64,000 nt of DNA from Bacteroidia bacterium (GCA_025996865.1 BNTV01000009.1:1-64000); one strand, 5' to 3'; counted from the stretch's first letter, positions 17,601-25,797 are shown. The notes: generated by a model not told the origin, from the sequence alone. Numbers and translations: made by a program.

Positions 17601-17865
17601 TTTTACGGTTTCAGATGGAAAATATAAAATCAATATCAAACTGCATACGGTCGATAAGTTTCAGGGACACGAGGCGGATATTGTTTTTCTCTCAATGGTA
17701 CAAACCAAGCGGGACGGTTTTATGGACAATCCAAACCGTTTGAATGTGGCTGTAACGAGGGCGAAATTTCAGTTAGTAATTGTAGGCAATTACAACTATT
17801 TCAAAAACAGTTCTCAATCGGAAGATTTGAGAGCATTAGCAGAAAATACTTTTAAACAGAGATAA
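14671..17865 (+). CDS. Superfamily 1B (UPF1/DNA2-like) helicase
   Basis: A 1064-residue protein. Walker A GPPGSGKTTVILEL at residues about 408-421; motif Ia STHVAIDNVLERL; motif II YLIIDESSKTTF (about 546); motif III WILAGDVMQLSPF; motif IV YQHRMHPEIS (about 854); motifs V-VI VDKFQGHEADIVFLS and LNVAVTRAKFQLVIVGN (about 993-1045). The 400 N-terminal residues are unassigned. The protein is complete and starts 6 bp after the AAA ATPase stop, so it is surely cotranscribed. The family unwinds RNA or DNA; here a role with the SNF2 and AAA motors is inferred only from context. Confidence 0.88.
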   Translation: MLNYYLNLPKERELDFDKNINVSIAIQRTAKRAFEPFESYLTNAIRVLKKKDDVKAKWQKVKSENHAELRIAGKLFEVSNGKGQYKIVSDILQPDFSEPIIYKIGEQKGKVTITKEQYQSGIIQLDTDTENFDRVTWSGDDIALQPLWLNEPQDFSGIIIREENHRKIIYTENGKKPNVNAKEISGNKLVSFIDFDNLTFENGEKLNAERNEGLSLLLSHERDYNKVVTSNNIKFRLERPQKRDKDSFWIQLQELDDTTQGEDIPGFSPLRYFFDDDISIFDDNKTEYEVSTGRESENKIVLTRKGERYKYCFPPEGSTLTVKVNTYQLRKQLEAISTLMKMPVGEHGKLIKLFENKNDKNFEWETPKNKPVSDWAVITDETRSGCREQRQFARQAINTPDFAILEGPPGSGKTTVILELICQLVKQGKRILLCGSTHVAIDNVLERLKYKKTNEESLLEKYHILPVRIGDEKRINDDIREFQIDNLQNDNSITEKLLLDAANLVCGTTIGILQHPNFKQRQGKLNDEKMQYYSNTPIVPEFDYLIIDESSKTTFQEFLVPALYAKKWILAGDVMQLSPFTDREEIVSNISQLQIENKPLKFELQQAVFYLQKMKSCLWGKHNKFVLPVSLDIFNFIILELSHGRYNDFQGKTIFAVTNEGKNVDRKILYKRNINTVSKLELSAADIILIDESLLKQYIHLIPESHAVLRGSKWLESEHAFSHNAFQQRHKFKYKERNREFDNSIEITEEINKYFGEKNWAEEIAWRVDREHQLRLSARNKIKDNYSKTIDDLLPKSIQKEAVEEQINQIASMAFPSILESLVHGIKGRKVKVESTISEGFNSYDLDQRRTTLVYQHRMHPEISVFPRTQFYKESKALKDLETPQPIGTMRDWDYDFYSKRSVWIDVAGNTVRNYNDKEVNELISHLQRFIEFAKNNPQPENNKEWTVACLTFYRGQETKIREKLQAITHNENAYSSFTVSDGKYKINIKLHTVDKFQGHEADIVFLSMVQTKRDGFMDNPNRLNVAVTRAKFQLVIVGNYNYFKNSSQSEDLRALAENTFKQR

Positions 17866-17868
17866 TTT

Positions 17869-19377
17869 ATGAAAGTTACATTAACGAAATATATTGATTT
17901 GCAGGGTGCTACCGTTTATCTCACATTTGAGAAAGATACGGAACGCCTCGACATTCAAAAGTATCTTAACGGCGAGCATTTCGACAATGAAATAATCGAA
18001 AAACGAGTGCTTGATTACTTGCGGAGTATCGGTATTTTAGACGAGAACTACCAACCAACTTCTTACGGAAACTTCGTTAAGAAAACAGGACTTTTGAAAG
18101 TTCGCGAGGAAGGCAAATATCAAATTTGGCTTACGCAAAACGATTCGTTTTTTGGAAACAAGATTTTCTATTTCAGAAGAATACAGCCGAATAACGATGT
18201 TGTAAATGAAATAAACATTCGTATTGACAACAGCGAACATTTTTATCTGCCGACAGCCCAAAACAAATTCGCCAAACTAAAATTAGTGCATAATGATGAT
18301 TATTGGGGACAAAAAAATCAAAGACAAGACAGGATTATGTTGCATTGGATTTGGCAAGACACGGCACAATCGGCATTTCGTTTTGAAGGAAAATTAGGCA
18401 ACAATAATACTGAAATTGGTAAGGAATATATCCCCTGTCAAATTGATTTAGACGAAAAGATACAGGAAATTTTGCCAAATTGGGACACGCAAATCAAGCG
18501 TTACAAAATCTTTTTCAATGAAACGGACGAAGCAAGTCGACTTTCTTGTGAAGGTAACCTTGATTATAAATGGAACGACTTCAATGTTCGTATTGAAAAA
18601 CTTCCTTTGATGCCCTACAACGCCGAAGATGCAAAAAAGTGGCGTGATCGGCTTGTTATTGAAACACTGAAAAAGGAATATCTTACAGTTCCCGACTTTG
18701 AAAGCGTAGTAATTGAAACCAACGAAAAAGAGGCGTTTCAATCATACACAAATTCTTTGAATATCCCTAAACCGCAAACGTTTAGCGATTCGATTAAAAA
18801 AGATACTGTTGCTTTTTGGCACTTAAACGCCCCGATGGACTTAAACCCAAAAACGAAAGTAAACCTTGCGGCAAAGCCGGTTGAGTTAAAAGAAGGCGAT
18901 GAAATTTCCTTTGCCGAAATTGCAAATAAGTTGGGTTATGACAATTCTGGCAACAGCGCAATTTTTCTGTATTACGACAAATATGTTGTCAATCACAGAC
19001 AACAGAAATCTGTTGCAGCACTTTCAAACGCCTTTGTTAGCAACAAGAAAATTGTAGTTACTGACTTGACACCCAAAGAAAACAGTAGCGATTTTATTTC
19101 AAAACAGTGTTCGGATATAAAATTGAAAGAAATCACAACGATTTTCAAAACTGGCTATCCTGCCCACGACCGATATATTGTGTTTGGAAACAGTGAAAAG
19201 TTGAATGTCTGGAACATTCCCAATTCCATAGATTTTATTACTTTTTCGGACCGCAATATTGACAAAAATACCGTTGGAACTATCCGACAAAGCGTTGTCT
19301 TTACGCCAATCAGTAAGGAAATGCTTAAACCTGAATTGTTAAACTTTATAAACAGCGAACTACAAAATGGGAAATAA
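17869..19377 (+). CDS. Uncharacterised operon protein with PLD-like C-terminus
   Basis: A 502-residue protein, no family recognised along most of its length. The N-terminal 300 residues are mixed alpha/beta and contain no known motif. The C-terminal third has AHDRYIVFGN at about residues 431-440, a degenerate form of the H-x-K-x4-D motif of phospholipase-D-fold proteins in which R replaces K, preceded by a beta-rich Rossmann-like stretch (KIVVTDLTPKE). PLD-fold domains are frequent effectors or scaffolds in defence operons. Only one such motif is visible. It starts 3 bp after the helicase stop and overlaps the next gene by 11 bp. Confidence 0.6.
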   Translation: MKVTLTKYIDLQGATVYLTFEKDTERLDIQKYLNGEHFDNEIIEKRVLDYLRSIGILDENYQPTSYGNFVKKTGLLKVREEGKYQIWLTQNDSFFGNKIFYFRRIQPNNDVVNEINIRIDNSEHFYLPTAQNKFAKLKLVHNDDYWGQKNQRQDRIMLHWIWQDTAQSAFRFEGKLGNNNTEIGKEYIPCQIDLDEKIQEILPNWDTQIKRYKIFFNETDEASRLSCEGNLDYKWNDFNVRIEKLPLMPYNAEDAKKWRDRLVIETLKKEYLTVPDFESVVIETNEKEAFQSYTNSLNIPKPQTFSDSIKKDTVAFWHLNAPMDLNPKTKVNLAAKPVELKEGDEISFAEIANKLGYDNSGNSAIFLYYDKYVVNHRQQKSVAALSNAFVSNKKIVVTDLTPKENSSDFISKQCSDIKLKEITTIFKTGYPAHDRYIVFGNSEKLNVWNIPNSIDFITFSDRNIDKNTVGTIRQSVVFTPISKEMLKPELLNFINSELQNGK

Positions 19378-21136
19378 GATACAACCAATTTTAAAGTCGG
19401 AAGTTGTCCTTTACGGCGACCAACTTTTGCAGAACTTTTGGCGGCAAAAGGCAGGTAAAACCCTGTCGGCAAAAAGCCACAGAGAAGAGATTACAGAAAT
19501 TTTGCAATCCGTTGACGAAGGCATTGTTTGCATACAAACAGAGGCTTTGACCGACAAAGCATTGGTAAAACAGATTTTCGATACCTCACGAGGCAGGCAG
19601 GTAAAAATCTATATTCTTGTGAATGAATATTCACAGGAATTGGATATGCTGAATGAAATTTGCCTTATACGCTACGGAGTTAAGAATATCGGCAGTTTTA
19701 TTTTGGTTAATCCAAACTCAAACGAGACAAGCGGCGTGTTCTTTGGCGGACAACTTACAGAAGGAAGTATTGCCATTGCCAAGCATATTTCAAGAGAATT
19801 GGATAAAAAAGAAATTCCCGATTTGTTCCGTCATTTTTGCTTTCATTTTTGGGAAACCGCCAAAAAGGAAGTAATAGAAAAAGGCAAACAAACCGATGTC
19901 GTTTCAAAGCCGCTTGATATTTTCTACGATGTTAATGCTTTTGACGGCAAAGATTTTGTTTATGGCACTTTGTTTGATTTTGTCGAAGCGGCAAAACGCG
20001 GCGAAATGTCGGGCAAATTCATTGTGCCGCTTAACCAAGAAACCCAAATTCCGACATTGATAAAGCTTATTTCCGAAGTGGATTTACAGGATAATAAAAT
20101 GTCTGAATTGCTGTCAAACGATGAATTTGAAAAGCAACAACCTGAATTAAAAGATGATAAAATTTCAGTTAAAATAAAATTCAGTTGGAAAAATGTGCCT
20201 TTCTATTTACCTGAAAGGTGTGATGTAAATTCATTGTACAAGCGTTGGCAAGACGAAACTGAAAGAATAAAAAAGCATTTGGATTCAATCATTGAAAAGA
20301 TAGATGCCGCAGAGAAAAAAGAGGCGACAATTTCAAAGAAAATATCAAGATTCTTTCTGGGTAAAAAGACCATTTTCGGCAAACTTAAATCTGATGTTGA
20401 AGATTTGAAAAGTGTTGATTTCGCCAATATTTCTGAAAGTACAATGAAAGAAAAAGTCAATCGCATCAACGAAATTTACAAAGAGATAGAAAAAGAGGTC
20501 GGTGAAATTGAACAGGAAGATAAAAAAGCAAAACTTGACGAAGAAATTGAAAATTTGAACGCTCAAATTCTCGAACAGAAAATCATATTAGAAAACAAGC
20601 AGACCGAGTTAGAATCAAAACAGCAGGAAAACGCCCAAAAATTCATTGATTTTTGTTTGCAAAATGAAGTTGAAAAGGACAAGTTATACAAACTGAAAAA
20701 TCAGTGGGAACAGGAGGCGAAGAATAAAAAGGATAAAGAAAAATCGGAATTAGCAAATCAAAAATTGTCGAAACTGCAACAAATTCAAAAAGATGTTTTC
20801 CTTCAAAAGTGCATTGACGACAAAAATAAAATTGAGCAGGAAATAAGACGGTTGGAAAACACAGTTAAAAGCAAAGAGCAGGAAAAGAATAAGCAAGTTC
20901 AACAATCTGTTTCATCGTCTTCTTTGGATTATGTTGTTGGTAACAAAAGCCAATCAAATCAAAGCAGCAATCAAAAATTTTTGCTCGAAGTTCCGAATTT
21001 GCCGCAACTTCCAAAAGTTGGGAAACTCTATCAGTTAAACAGCCAGCCCTATTTGGCAATCGAATTTTGGGAGCAGTACGAACAGGGCAAAGCCGAAGCC
21101 GAAAGGATGAAAGCAAAATTATGTGCAATCAAATAA
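19367..21136 (+). CDS. Coiled-coil protein of the Ycf46/helicase operon
   Basis: A 589-residue protein. Residues about 1-190 form a globular domain whose pattern (L-T-D-K-A-L-V-K-Q-I-F, then VKIYILVNEYSQEL, then FILVNP and GVFFGGQLTEGS) resembles a PLD- or toprim-like alpha/beta fold; I cannot decide which. Residues about 265-545 are a long, highly charged coiled coil with QQEN and KSKEQEKNKQVQ stretches. A short folded tail (LPQLPKVGKLYQL) ends the protein. It overlaps the preceding gene by 11 bp. It could bridge the motor proteins, but this is inferred from architecture only. Confidence 0.6.
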   Translation: MGNKIQPILKSEVVLYGDQLLQNFWRQKAGKTLSAKSHREEITEILQSVDEGIVCIQTEALTDKALVKQIFDTSRGRQVKIYILVNEYSQELDMLNEICLIRYGVKNIGSFILVNPNSNETSGVFFGGQLTEGSIAIAKHISRELDKKEIPDLFRHFCFHFWETAKKEVIEKGKQTDVVSKPLDIFYDVNAFDGKDFVYGTLFDFVEAAKRGEMSGKFIVPLNQETQIPTLIKLISEVDLQDNKMSELLSNDEFEKQQPELKDDKISVKIKFSWKNVPFYLPERCDVNSLYKRWQDETERIKKHLDSIIEKIDAAEKKEATISKKISRFFLGKKTIFGKLKSDVEDLKSVDFANISESTMKEKVNRINEIYKEIEKEVGEIEQEDKKAKLDEEIENLNAQILEQKIILENKQTELESKQQENAQKFIDFCLQNEVEKDKLYKLKNQWEQEAKNKKDKEKSELANQKLSKLQQIQKDVFLQKCIDDKNKIEQEIRRLENTVKSKEQEKNKQVQQSVSSSSLDYVVGNKSQSNQSSNQKFLLEVPNLPQLPKVGKLYQLNSQPYLAIEFWEQYEQGKAEAERMKAKLCAIK

Positions 21137-21150
21137 TTCATAATAAACTT

Positions 21151-21357
21151 ATGGCGGAGCAAAGAATAGTAATCACAATAGACGATAACGGCAAAATCAA
21201 TGCCACTACCGAAGGCGTAAAAGGCGAGATGTGTCTTACAGAATTGCAGGAATTGTTAGGCGAAATAGAAAATATTCAATCCATTTCCAAGACAGATGAG
21301 TTTTATCAGGCAAACGAACTAAAAACGCAACAAATAGTAGAAAGGAGGCAAAAATGA
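21151..21357 (+). CDS. DUF2997 small protein
   Basis: A 68-residue protein from ATG 21151. RIVITIDDNGKINATTEGV and the following K-G-E-M-C-L-T-E-L-Q-E-L-L-G match DUF2997, whose pattern is I-x-I-x-x-D-G-x-x-x-x-x-x-G-x-x-G-x-x-C. DUF2997 genes commonly lie next to DUF1257 genes, as here (4-bp ATGA overlap with the next gene). The biochemical role is unknown. The conserved cysteine is near residue 30. Confidence 0.8.
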   Translation: MAEQRIVITIDDNGKINATTEGVKGEMCLTELQELLGEIENIQSISKTDEFYQANELKTQQIVERRQK

Positions 21358-21821
21358 GTTGTGTTGTAAAAACAATAACCCCATTCCTTAACAAGGAATT
21401 GCTATTGCAAGCGCTCGATAAAGTCGGCTGTAAATATACATTGCAAGGGAACGAAATATTAACCGAAAGAATTGATTATTTTGGTAATCAAAAATTTGTG
21501 TTTATAAATGGCAGGTATGCTTTTCAGCACGATAAAGACCAATACGGTTTAAGAAATTTTGGCTCACAAGAGAGCAAAGACATAAGCCGTTTTCTTGAAT
21601 CCATTGAAAAGGAATACAATACGTTGTATCAAAAGAAATTGGAAGAATTGGAAATCCTACGCTTAGAACAGGAAAAAATTCGTTTGGAGCAGGAACGGCA
21701 GGCTTTTGTTGAGAAGCAAAAGTTAAGTATCATTACCAAAGCAAAAGAAATGGGCTATTCCATTAAGGAGGAAAAAGTGAAAGAAAAAATCAAATTGGTT
21801 TTGGTCAGAAACACCTATTAA
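21354..21821 (+). CDS. DUF1257 (Ycf35-like) protein
   Basis: A 155-residue protein. The N-terminal MSCVVKTITPFLNKELLLQAL and the later YAFQHDKDQYG match DUF1257, the family that includes plastid Ycf35. The C-terminal half is helical and charged (LEQEKIRLEQERQ) and ends with a lysine-rich KEEKVKEKIKLVLVR strand. It overlaps both neighbours at start/stop codons (ATGA and TAATG), showing tight translational coupling. The presence of Ycf35-like, Ycf46-like and DUF2997 proteins together points to a conserved module. Confidence 0.78.
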   Translation: MSCVVKTITPFLNKELLLQALDKVGCKYTLQGNEILTERIDYFGNQKFVFINGRYAFQHDKDQYGLRNFGSQESKDISRFLESIEKEYNTLYQKKLEELEILRLEQEKIRLEQERQAFVEKQKLSIITKAKEMGYSIKEEKVKEKIKLVLVRNTY

Positions 21822-22390
21822 TGATGAATATAGCCCACATTGAAGAACATAGTTTTATTTATGGACCTGGATGCCGTTTTGTGATTTGGGTGCAGGGATG
21901 TTCTATTCGATGTAAAGGTTGCTGGAACCAAGAAATGTGGAATTTTGAGAATAATCTCATTTTGTCGGTAATTGATGTGCTTGATAAAATTGAGGTTGAA
22001 AGAACTTTTATCGAAGGTATTACAGTGTTAGGTGGTGAGCCGTTAGACCAATACAAAGAAGTTTTTAAGTTGCTTTCAGAATGTCAAAAAAGAGGATTAT
22101 CGACAATGCTTTTTACTGGATACGAACTGAGCGAAATTTCAGAGAAAAATATGACTCCAATTCTCGAAATTTCAGACATTCTTATTACCGGACGTTATGA
22201 GCAGGCACAAAGAACACTTAACCATCAATGGATTGGCTCTACTAATCAGCAAATACATTTTCTTTCGGAACGTTACGCTGATTATCAAATAGATAATGCT
22301 AATTATGTAGAACTAACTTTAAATAAAAACGGACAATGGACAATTTTAGGATTTCCGAAACAAATCAAGGAAATAGCAATCTTAAAATAA
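21821..22390 (+). CDS. Small radical-SAM (4Fe-4S) protein
   Basis: A 189-residue protein, NrdG/activase-sized. The cluster motif is C-S-I-R-C-K-G-C (CX3CX2C) at about residues 27-34, followed by W-N-Q-E-M-W. GGEPLDQ at about residues 70-76 is the SAM-binding G-G-E motif, and ITGRYEQAQ continues the typical fold. Such short proteins activate glycyl-radical enzymes or modify peptides, but no glycyl-radical partner is encoded here. A role in modifying or supplying an iron-sulphur group to DUF1257/DUF2997 is possible, not shown. The start overlaps the DUF1257 stop; ATG 21824 is an alternative. Confidence 0.8.
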   Translation: MMNIAHIEEHSFIYGPGCRFVIWVQGCSIRCKGCWNQEMWNFENNLILSVIDVLDKIEVERTFIEGITVLGGEPLDQYKEVFKLLSECQKRGLSTMLFTGYELSEISEKNMTPILEISDILITGRYEQAQRTLNHQWIGSTNQQIHFLSERYADYQIDNANYVELTLNKNGQWTILGFPKQIKEIAILK

Positions 22391-22404
22391 TACTCAACCA
22401 TACA

Positions 22405-22511
22405 ATGCCCGAACAACAAAACACAGAATATAAATGGTCATGCGGCTTTGCAACGTGCGGGGCGGTAAAATCTTCATTGGTAAAGACGTCAACGGAAATA
22501 TTAGTAGGCGT
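22405..22511 (+). pseudogene. AlbA_2/Schlafen-like ATP-binding protein, N-terminal remnant
   Basis: Reads MPEQQNTEYKWSCGFA and, after a frame change, GGKIFIGKDVNGN. These are the two ends of the AlbA_2 domain (E-Y-K and G-G-x-I-x-I-G-x-D-x-x-G) with the middle deleted. It runs directly into a SNF2 fragment. The same start, MPEQQN-x-EYK, recurs at 42658 behind another operon. Confidence 0.65.
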
Positions 22512-23262
22512 AAGGAACTCAGAAAGCAGTTGGACGAATTGCGGCTGTTTACCTCGATGGAAAAAGACCAATTGCGGCTCAATAAATTTGCGTCGGTCGC
22601 GCTCGGTGATTTTTTCGACAACGCCAACCCGAAAGCCGACAAACAATGGAAAGATTTTAGAAAAAATATAGAAAATACCCGATTGATAGACACACCCGTT
22701 CCCGCCAAGTTGCAACCCCTTGCTCGTGGACAGTACCATCGGCATTGCGTCGTCCAAAATGGCAACTTTCCTCGATATTGTCAGTGAATTGCGCGAAAAC
22801 AAACACCGCGCATTGGTATTCAGCCAGTTTGTAACGCACCTCGCGCTTGTTCGCAAAGAACTTGACAAACAAGGAATTAAATATCAATATCTCGACGGCT
22901 CCACACCTCAACACCAGCGCGAAGAAAATGTCAGGAAATTCCAAAGCGGCGAAGGTGAACTCTTTCTTATCAGCCTCAAAGCCGGAGGATTGGGCTTGAA
23001 TCTTACCGCCGCCGACTTTGTCATTCACCTTGACCCGTGGTGGAATCCCGCCGTGGAAGACCAAGCTTCCGACCGCGCCCACCGCATCGGTCAGCAACGT
23101 CCGGTTACAATCTATCGACTCGTAGCAGAAAACACCATTGAGGAAAAAATCATACAACTCCACGCCACCAAGCGCGACCTCGCCGACACCTTGCTCGAAG
23201 GTAGCGATATGTCTGCTAAAATATCTCTGAGTGAATTGGTTGAGTTGATACGAAATGTGTGA
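22512..23262 (+). pseudogene. SNF2 3'-end duplicate (scar 2)
   Basis: A near-copy of two parts of the 8975-13078 gene. 22512-22715 matches 11504-11710 (QLDELRLFT to IDTPVPA) and 22720-23262 matches 12535-13078 (VDSTIGIASS to the C-terminus). The ATPase domain between them is deleted; both donors share TTGCAA at the junction. Most of helicase-C is intact, including RAHRIGQQRPV. Nucleotide identity by eye is above 90 percent, so the duplication is fairly recent. Confidence 0.88.
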
Positions 23263-23335
23263 TTTTGCGGCAAAAAGTCATTTTGTATTGCAAAAAATCG
23301 TAACTTTACAGTTTATTTAGTCAGAAGATAATAGT

Positions 23336-23616
23336 TATTTGAAAGGAAGATAAAACAATTACGGGGAGAGCGACAAATGCCGCAGTGAAAATTGGCGGCA
23401 GCGTTGGATATTGATACTGCGACCTATTGCAAAATAGAACGCGGCGAACGCCGTGCAAGAAAAGAACATTTATCAATTCTTGCTGACCTTTTGCAAGCCG
23501 ATAAGGACGAATTTTTGACCCTTTGGCTTGCAGAGCAACTGATGGCAGTAGTGATTGATGAGAAAAGGATTGCGGGAAAAGCAATTGATATTGCAAAAGA
23601 AAATACAAGTCAATAA
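23336..23616 (+). pseudogene. XRE-family HTH regulator, start lost and TGA inside
   Basis: The frame reads LFERKIKQLRGERQMPQ, a TGA at 23386-23388, then KLAAALDIDTATYCKIERG with an HTH_3 fold and EFLTLWLAEQL. Compared with the parallel copy at 37080 (ATGTTATTTGAAAGG), one T of the ATG context is missing here, so the start codon became TAG at 23332-23334. The upstream promoter is also decayed (TAACTTTA at 23301-23308). It lies before the restriction-modification genes and probably once controlled them. Confidence 0.78.
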
Positions 23617-23746
23617 TAATAAAATAGATAAGAAATTAGCAAAACTGAAAATACAAAATTTCAGAGGATTAAGGGGAAATAACAATGAAATTGATTTTTT
23701 ATTATTCAATGGATAATGCTAACTTTGCAGAAATAAAGAAGCATAA

Positions 23747-24790
23747 ATGACAGAATATGTAAGACATATTAATGAGACTTTGAAGCCTCGAAAAACAGAG
23801 CAAGAAGTTGTTTTAGACTTGTTTGCGGGGTGTGGAGGATTGTCTTTAGGATTTGAATCGGCAGGATATTCAAAATTGAGGTCAAGTTTTACAGGAAAAC
23901 ATTTGCCATTAAGATTTTTATTATATGTCTCGCAAGCAGAGTTATCCATCTCAAAACCGATTGTTTTATATCCTGATGCTGACATTGTAATTGGTGGTCC
24001 TCCCTGTCAACCTTTTAGTGTCGGCGGACACCAGAAGGGAATGAAAGATGCGAGAGATGGTTTTCCGATTTTTATTGATGCAATCCAAAAATTGAAACCG
24101 AAAGTGTTTCTGTTTGAAAATGTACGAGGACTACTTTATGCAAATAAATGGTATTTTGATTTAATCTTGAAAGAACTTAGAAAATTAGGATATATCATTG
24201 ATTATAAATTGCTAAACGCTGTAGATTTTGGTGTTCCTCAAAATCGAGAACGGCTTTTTGTCGTAGGACACAGAGCAAAATTTAATTTTCCGAAACAACA
24301 CGCCAAACAAATAACTGTTGGCGAAGCCATTGGAGATACTATGTTTACCGCTCCGGAAAACAGCAAATTTTTAAACGCCTCAATGGATACTTATGTCGCC
24401 AAATATGAAAAAGCCTCCTTTTGTATCAATCCACGAGACCTTTATTTTGATAAGCCTGCCCGAACATTGACCTGCCGAAACCTTGCAGGAGCAACAGGCG
24501 ACATGCAGCGTGTAAGGCTCAAAGACGGAAGGAGAAGACGATTATTTCATAACGAGGCTGCGAGATTACAAAGTTTTCCCGATTGGTTTGAATTTATTGG
24601 CAATGAAACACAGCGTTTCAACCAAATTGGCAATGCCGTTTCGCCATTATTGGCTTACCAAATGGCACTTGCATTGAAAGAATGTTACCAAAAGGAAGAA
24701 ATCTATTCAACTGAAGAAATTACAGCAAATAAACATTTACAACCCAATTATATCCCTAATCTTTTCGAATATGAAGAAGTATATCAATAA
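23747..24790 (+). CDS. C5-cytosine DNA methyltransferase with an inverted internal segment
   Basis: A 347-residue frame. Motif I LDLFAGCGGLSLGFE (residues about 22-36), motif IV GGPPCQPFS, motif VI FENVRG, motif VIII QNRERLFVVG and motifs IX-X FNQIGNAVSPLLA are all present. Between motifs I and IV, residues about 41-74 are nonsense in this orientation; the reverse complement of 23870-23967 restores GYKTIGFEMDNSACETYN and the following strands in frame. As read here the protein lacks the motif II glutamate and motif III and should not bind SAM normally. The 3' end overlaps the restriction gene by 20 bp. Confidence 0.9.
   Translation: MTEYVRHINETLKPRKTEQEVVLDLFAGCGGLSLGFESAGYSKLRSSFTGKHLPLRFLLYVSQAELSISKPIVLYPDADIVIGGPPCQPFSVGGHQKGMKDARDGFPIFIDAIQKLKPKVFLFENVRGLLYANKWYFDLILKELRKLGYIIDYKLLNAVDFGVPQNRERLFVVGHRAKFNFPKQHAKQITVGEAIGDTMFTAPENSKFLNASMDTYVAKYEKASFCINPRDLYFDKPARTLTCRNLAGATGDMQRVRLKDGRRRRLFHNEAARLQSFPDWFEFIGNETQRFNQIGNAVSPLLAYQMALALKECYQKEEIYSTEEITANKHLQPNYIPNLFEYEEVYQ
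23862..23975. other. Inverted 114-bp DNA segment flanked by 8-bp inverted repeats
   Basis: CAGGATAT at 23862-23869 and ATATCCTG at 23968-23975 bracket 98 bp. Flipping the interior gives an uninterrupted methyltransferase frame (A-G-Y-K-T-I-G-F-E-M-D). The whole unit is 114 bp, a multiple of three, so both orientations stay open. Confidence 0.88.
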
Positions 24791-25754
24791 TAACACCAAA
24801 TCAAAAGCAAATCAAAAGTTGATAAACGAAACTCTTGATATTTTGAATTCAGTTGGCATTCCGTTGCAAGACAAAACGGAACGAACTTTGGAACGAATGG
24901 CTATCTGTTTTTTAGCAGTAGCAGATGTTACCAAAGATTGGAAAGATGCAAAAGAAAATTCCAATCTGAAATCACGAGATATTATTACTTTCGTGAATAA
25001 ACATTTTGAAGAAAAAATATCGTCAGGCTCTTATGATGACATAAGGAGAAAAGATTTAAAATTACTTGTATTGGCTGACCTTATTGTAAACAGCGGAGTA
25101 AATAAAGGCTCAGCCACCAACGACCCGACACGCGGTTATGCACTACAGCCTGATTTCAAAAAATTGATAGTAACATACAAAACAAAAGATTGGAAAAAAT
25201 CATTGGATGAGTTCAATAAAAGACGACCGCCTCTTTCTGAAATCCTTGCAAGGAAGCGCAACCTTGAAAAAATCCCTGTAAAACTTCCAAACGGCAAACC
25301 ACTTGAATTATCTGTCGGAGAACACAATGTGCTACAAAAGGCTATTATAGAAGAATTTCTTCCTCGTTTTGGCAGTGATTGCGAAGTATTATATATCGGC
25401 GACACGTCAAATAAAATGCTCCATATTGAAGAAGACGAACTGAAGTCATTGAATTTTTTTGAACTTTCGCACGATGAACTTCCTGATGTTGTTGCCTACA
25501 GCAGGGAAAATAATTGGCTTTATCTGATAGAAGCCGTTCACAGTTCAGGTCCGATGAGCGAAACGAGAGTCTTAGAATTAAAAAAGATGCTGATAGACTG
25601 TAAAGCAGAATTAATTTTTGTTACTGCATTTTTAACAAGAACCGTTTTTAAAAAATGGATGTTGGATGTAGCATGGGAAACAGAAGTTTGGATAGCCGAT
25701 AATCCTGACCATTTGGTGCATTTCAACGGACACAAATTTTTAGGTGCTTATTGA
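24771..25754 (+). CDS. BsuBI/PstI-family restriction endonuclease
   Basis: A 327-residue protein. The N-terminal helical domain (residues 1-150) is followed by the family's catalytic domain with LPDVVAYSRENNWLYLIEAV and HSSGPMSETRVLEL at about residues 238-271, which carries the D, E and conserved S-G-P-x-S elements. Known members cut CTGCAG; the specificity here is not certain because the partner is a C5 rather than an N6A methyltransferase. It looks intact and translationally coupled to the methyltransferase through a 20-bp overlap, which is paradoxical given the damaged methyltransferase. Confidence 0.82.
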   Translation: MKKYINNNTKSKANQKLINETLDILNSVGIPLQDKTERTLERMAICFLAVADVTKDWKDAKENSNLKSRDIITFVNKHFEEKISSGSYDDIRRKDLKLLVLADLIVNSGVNKGSATNDPTRGYALQPDFKKLIVTYKTKDWKKSLDEFNKRRPPLSEILARKRNLEKIPVKLPNGKPLELSVGEHNVLQKAIIEEFLPRFGSDCEVLYIGDTSNKMLHIEEDELKSLNFFELSHDELPDVVAYSRENNWLYLIEAVHSSGPMSETRVLELKKMLIDCKAELIFVTAFLTRTVFKKWMLDVAWETEVWIADNPDHLVHFNGHKFLGAY

Positions 25755-25797
25755 CTATATGCCAAACGCGCAATTACAAAGGAATTGTTGATGCGGA

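Noticed and set aside
23719..23985. Minus-strand frame as a separate gene
   Set aside because: Its methyltransferase-like residues come from the inverted segment; the flanks on this strand are antisense to motif I, so it is not an independent gene.
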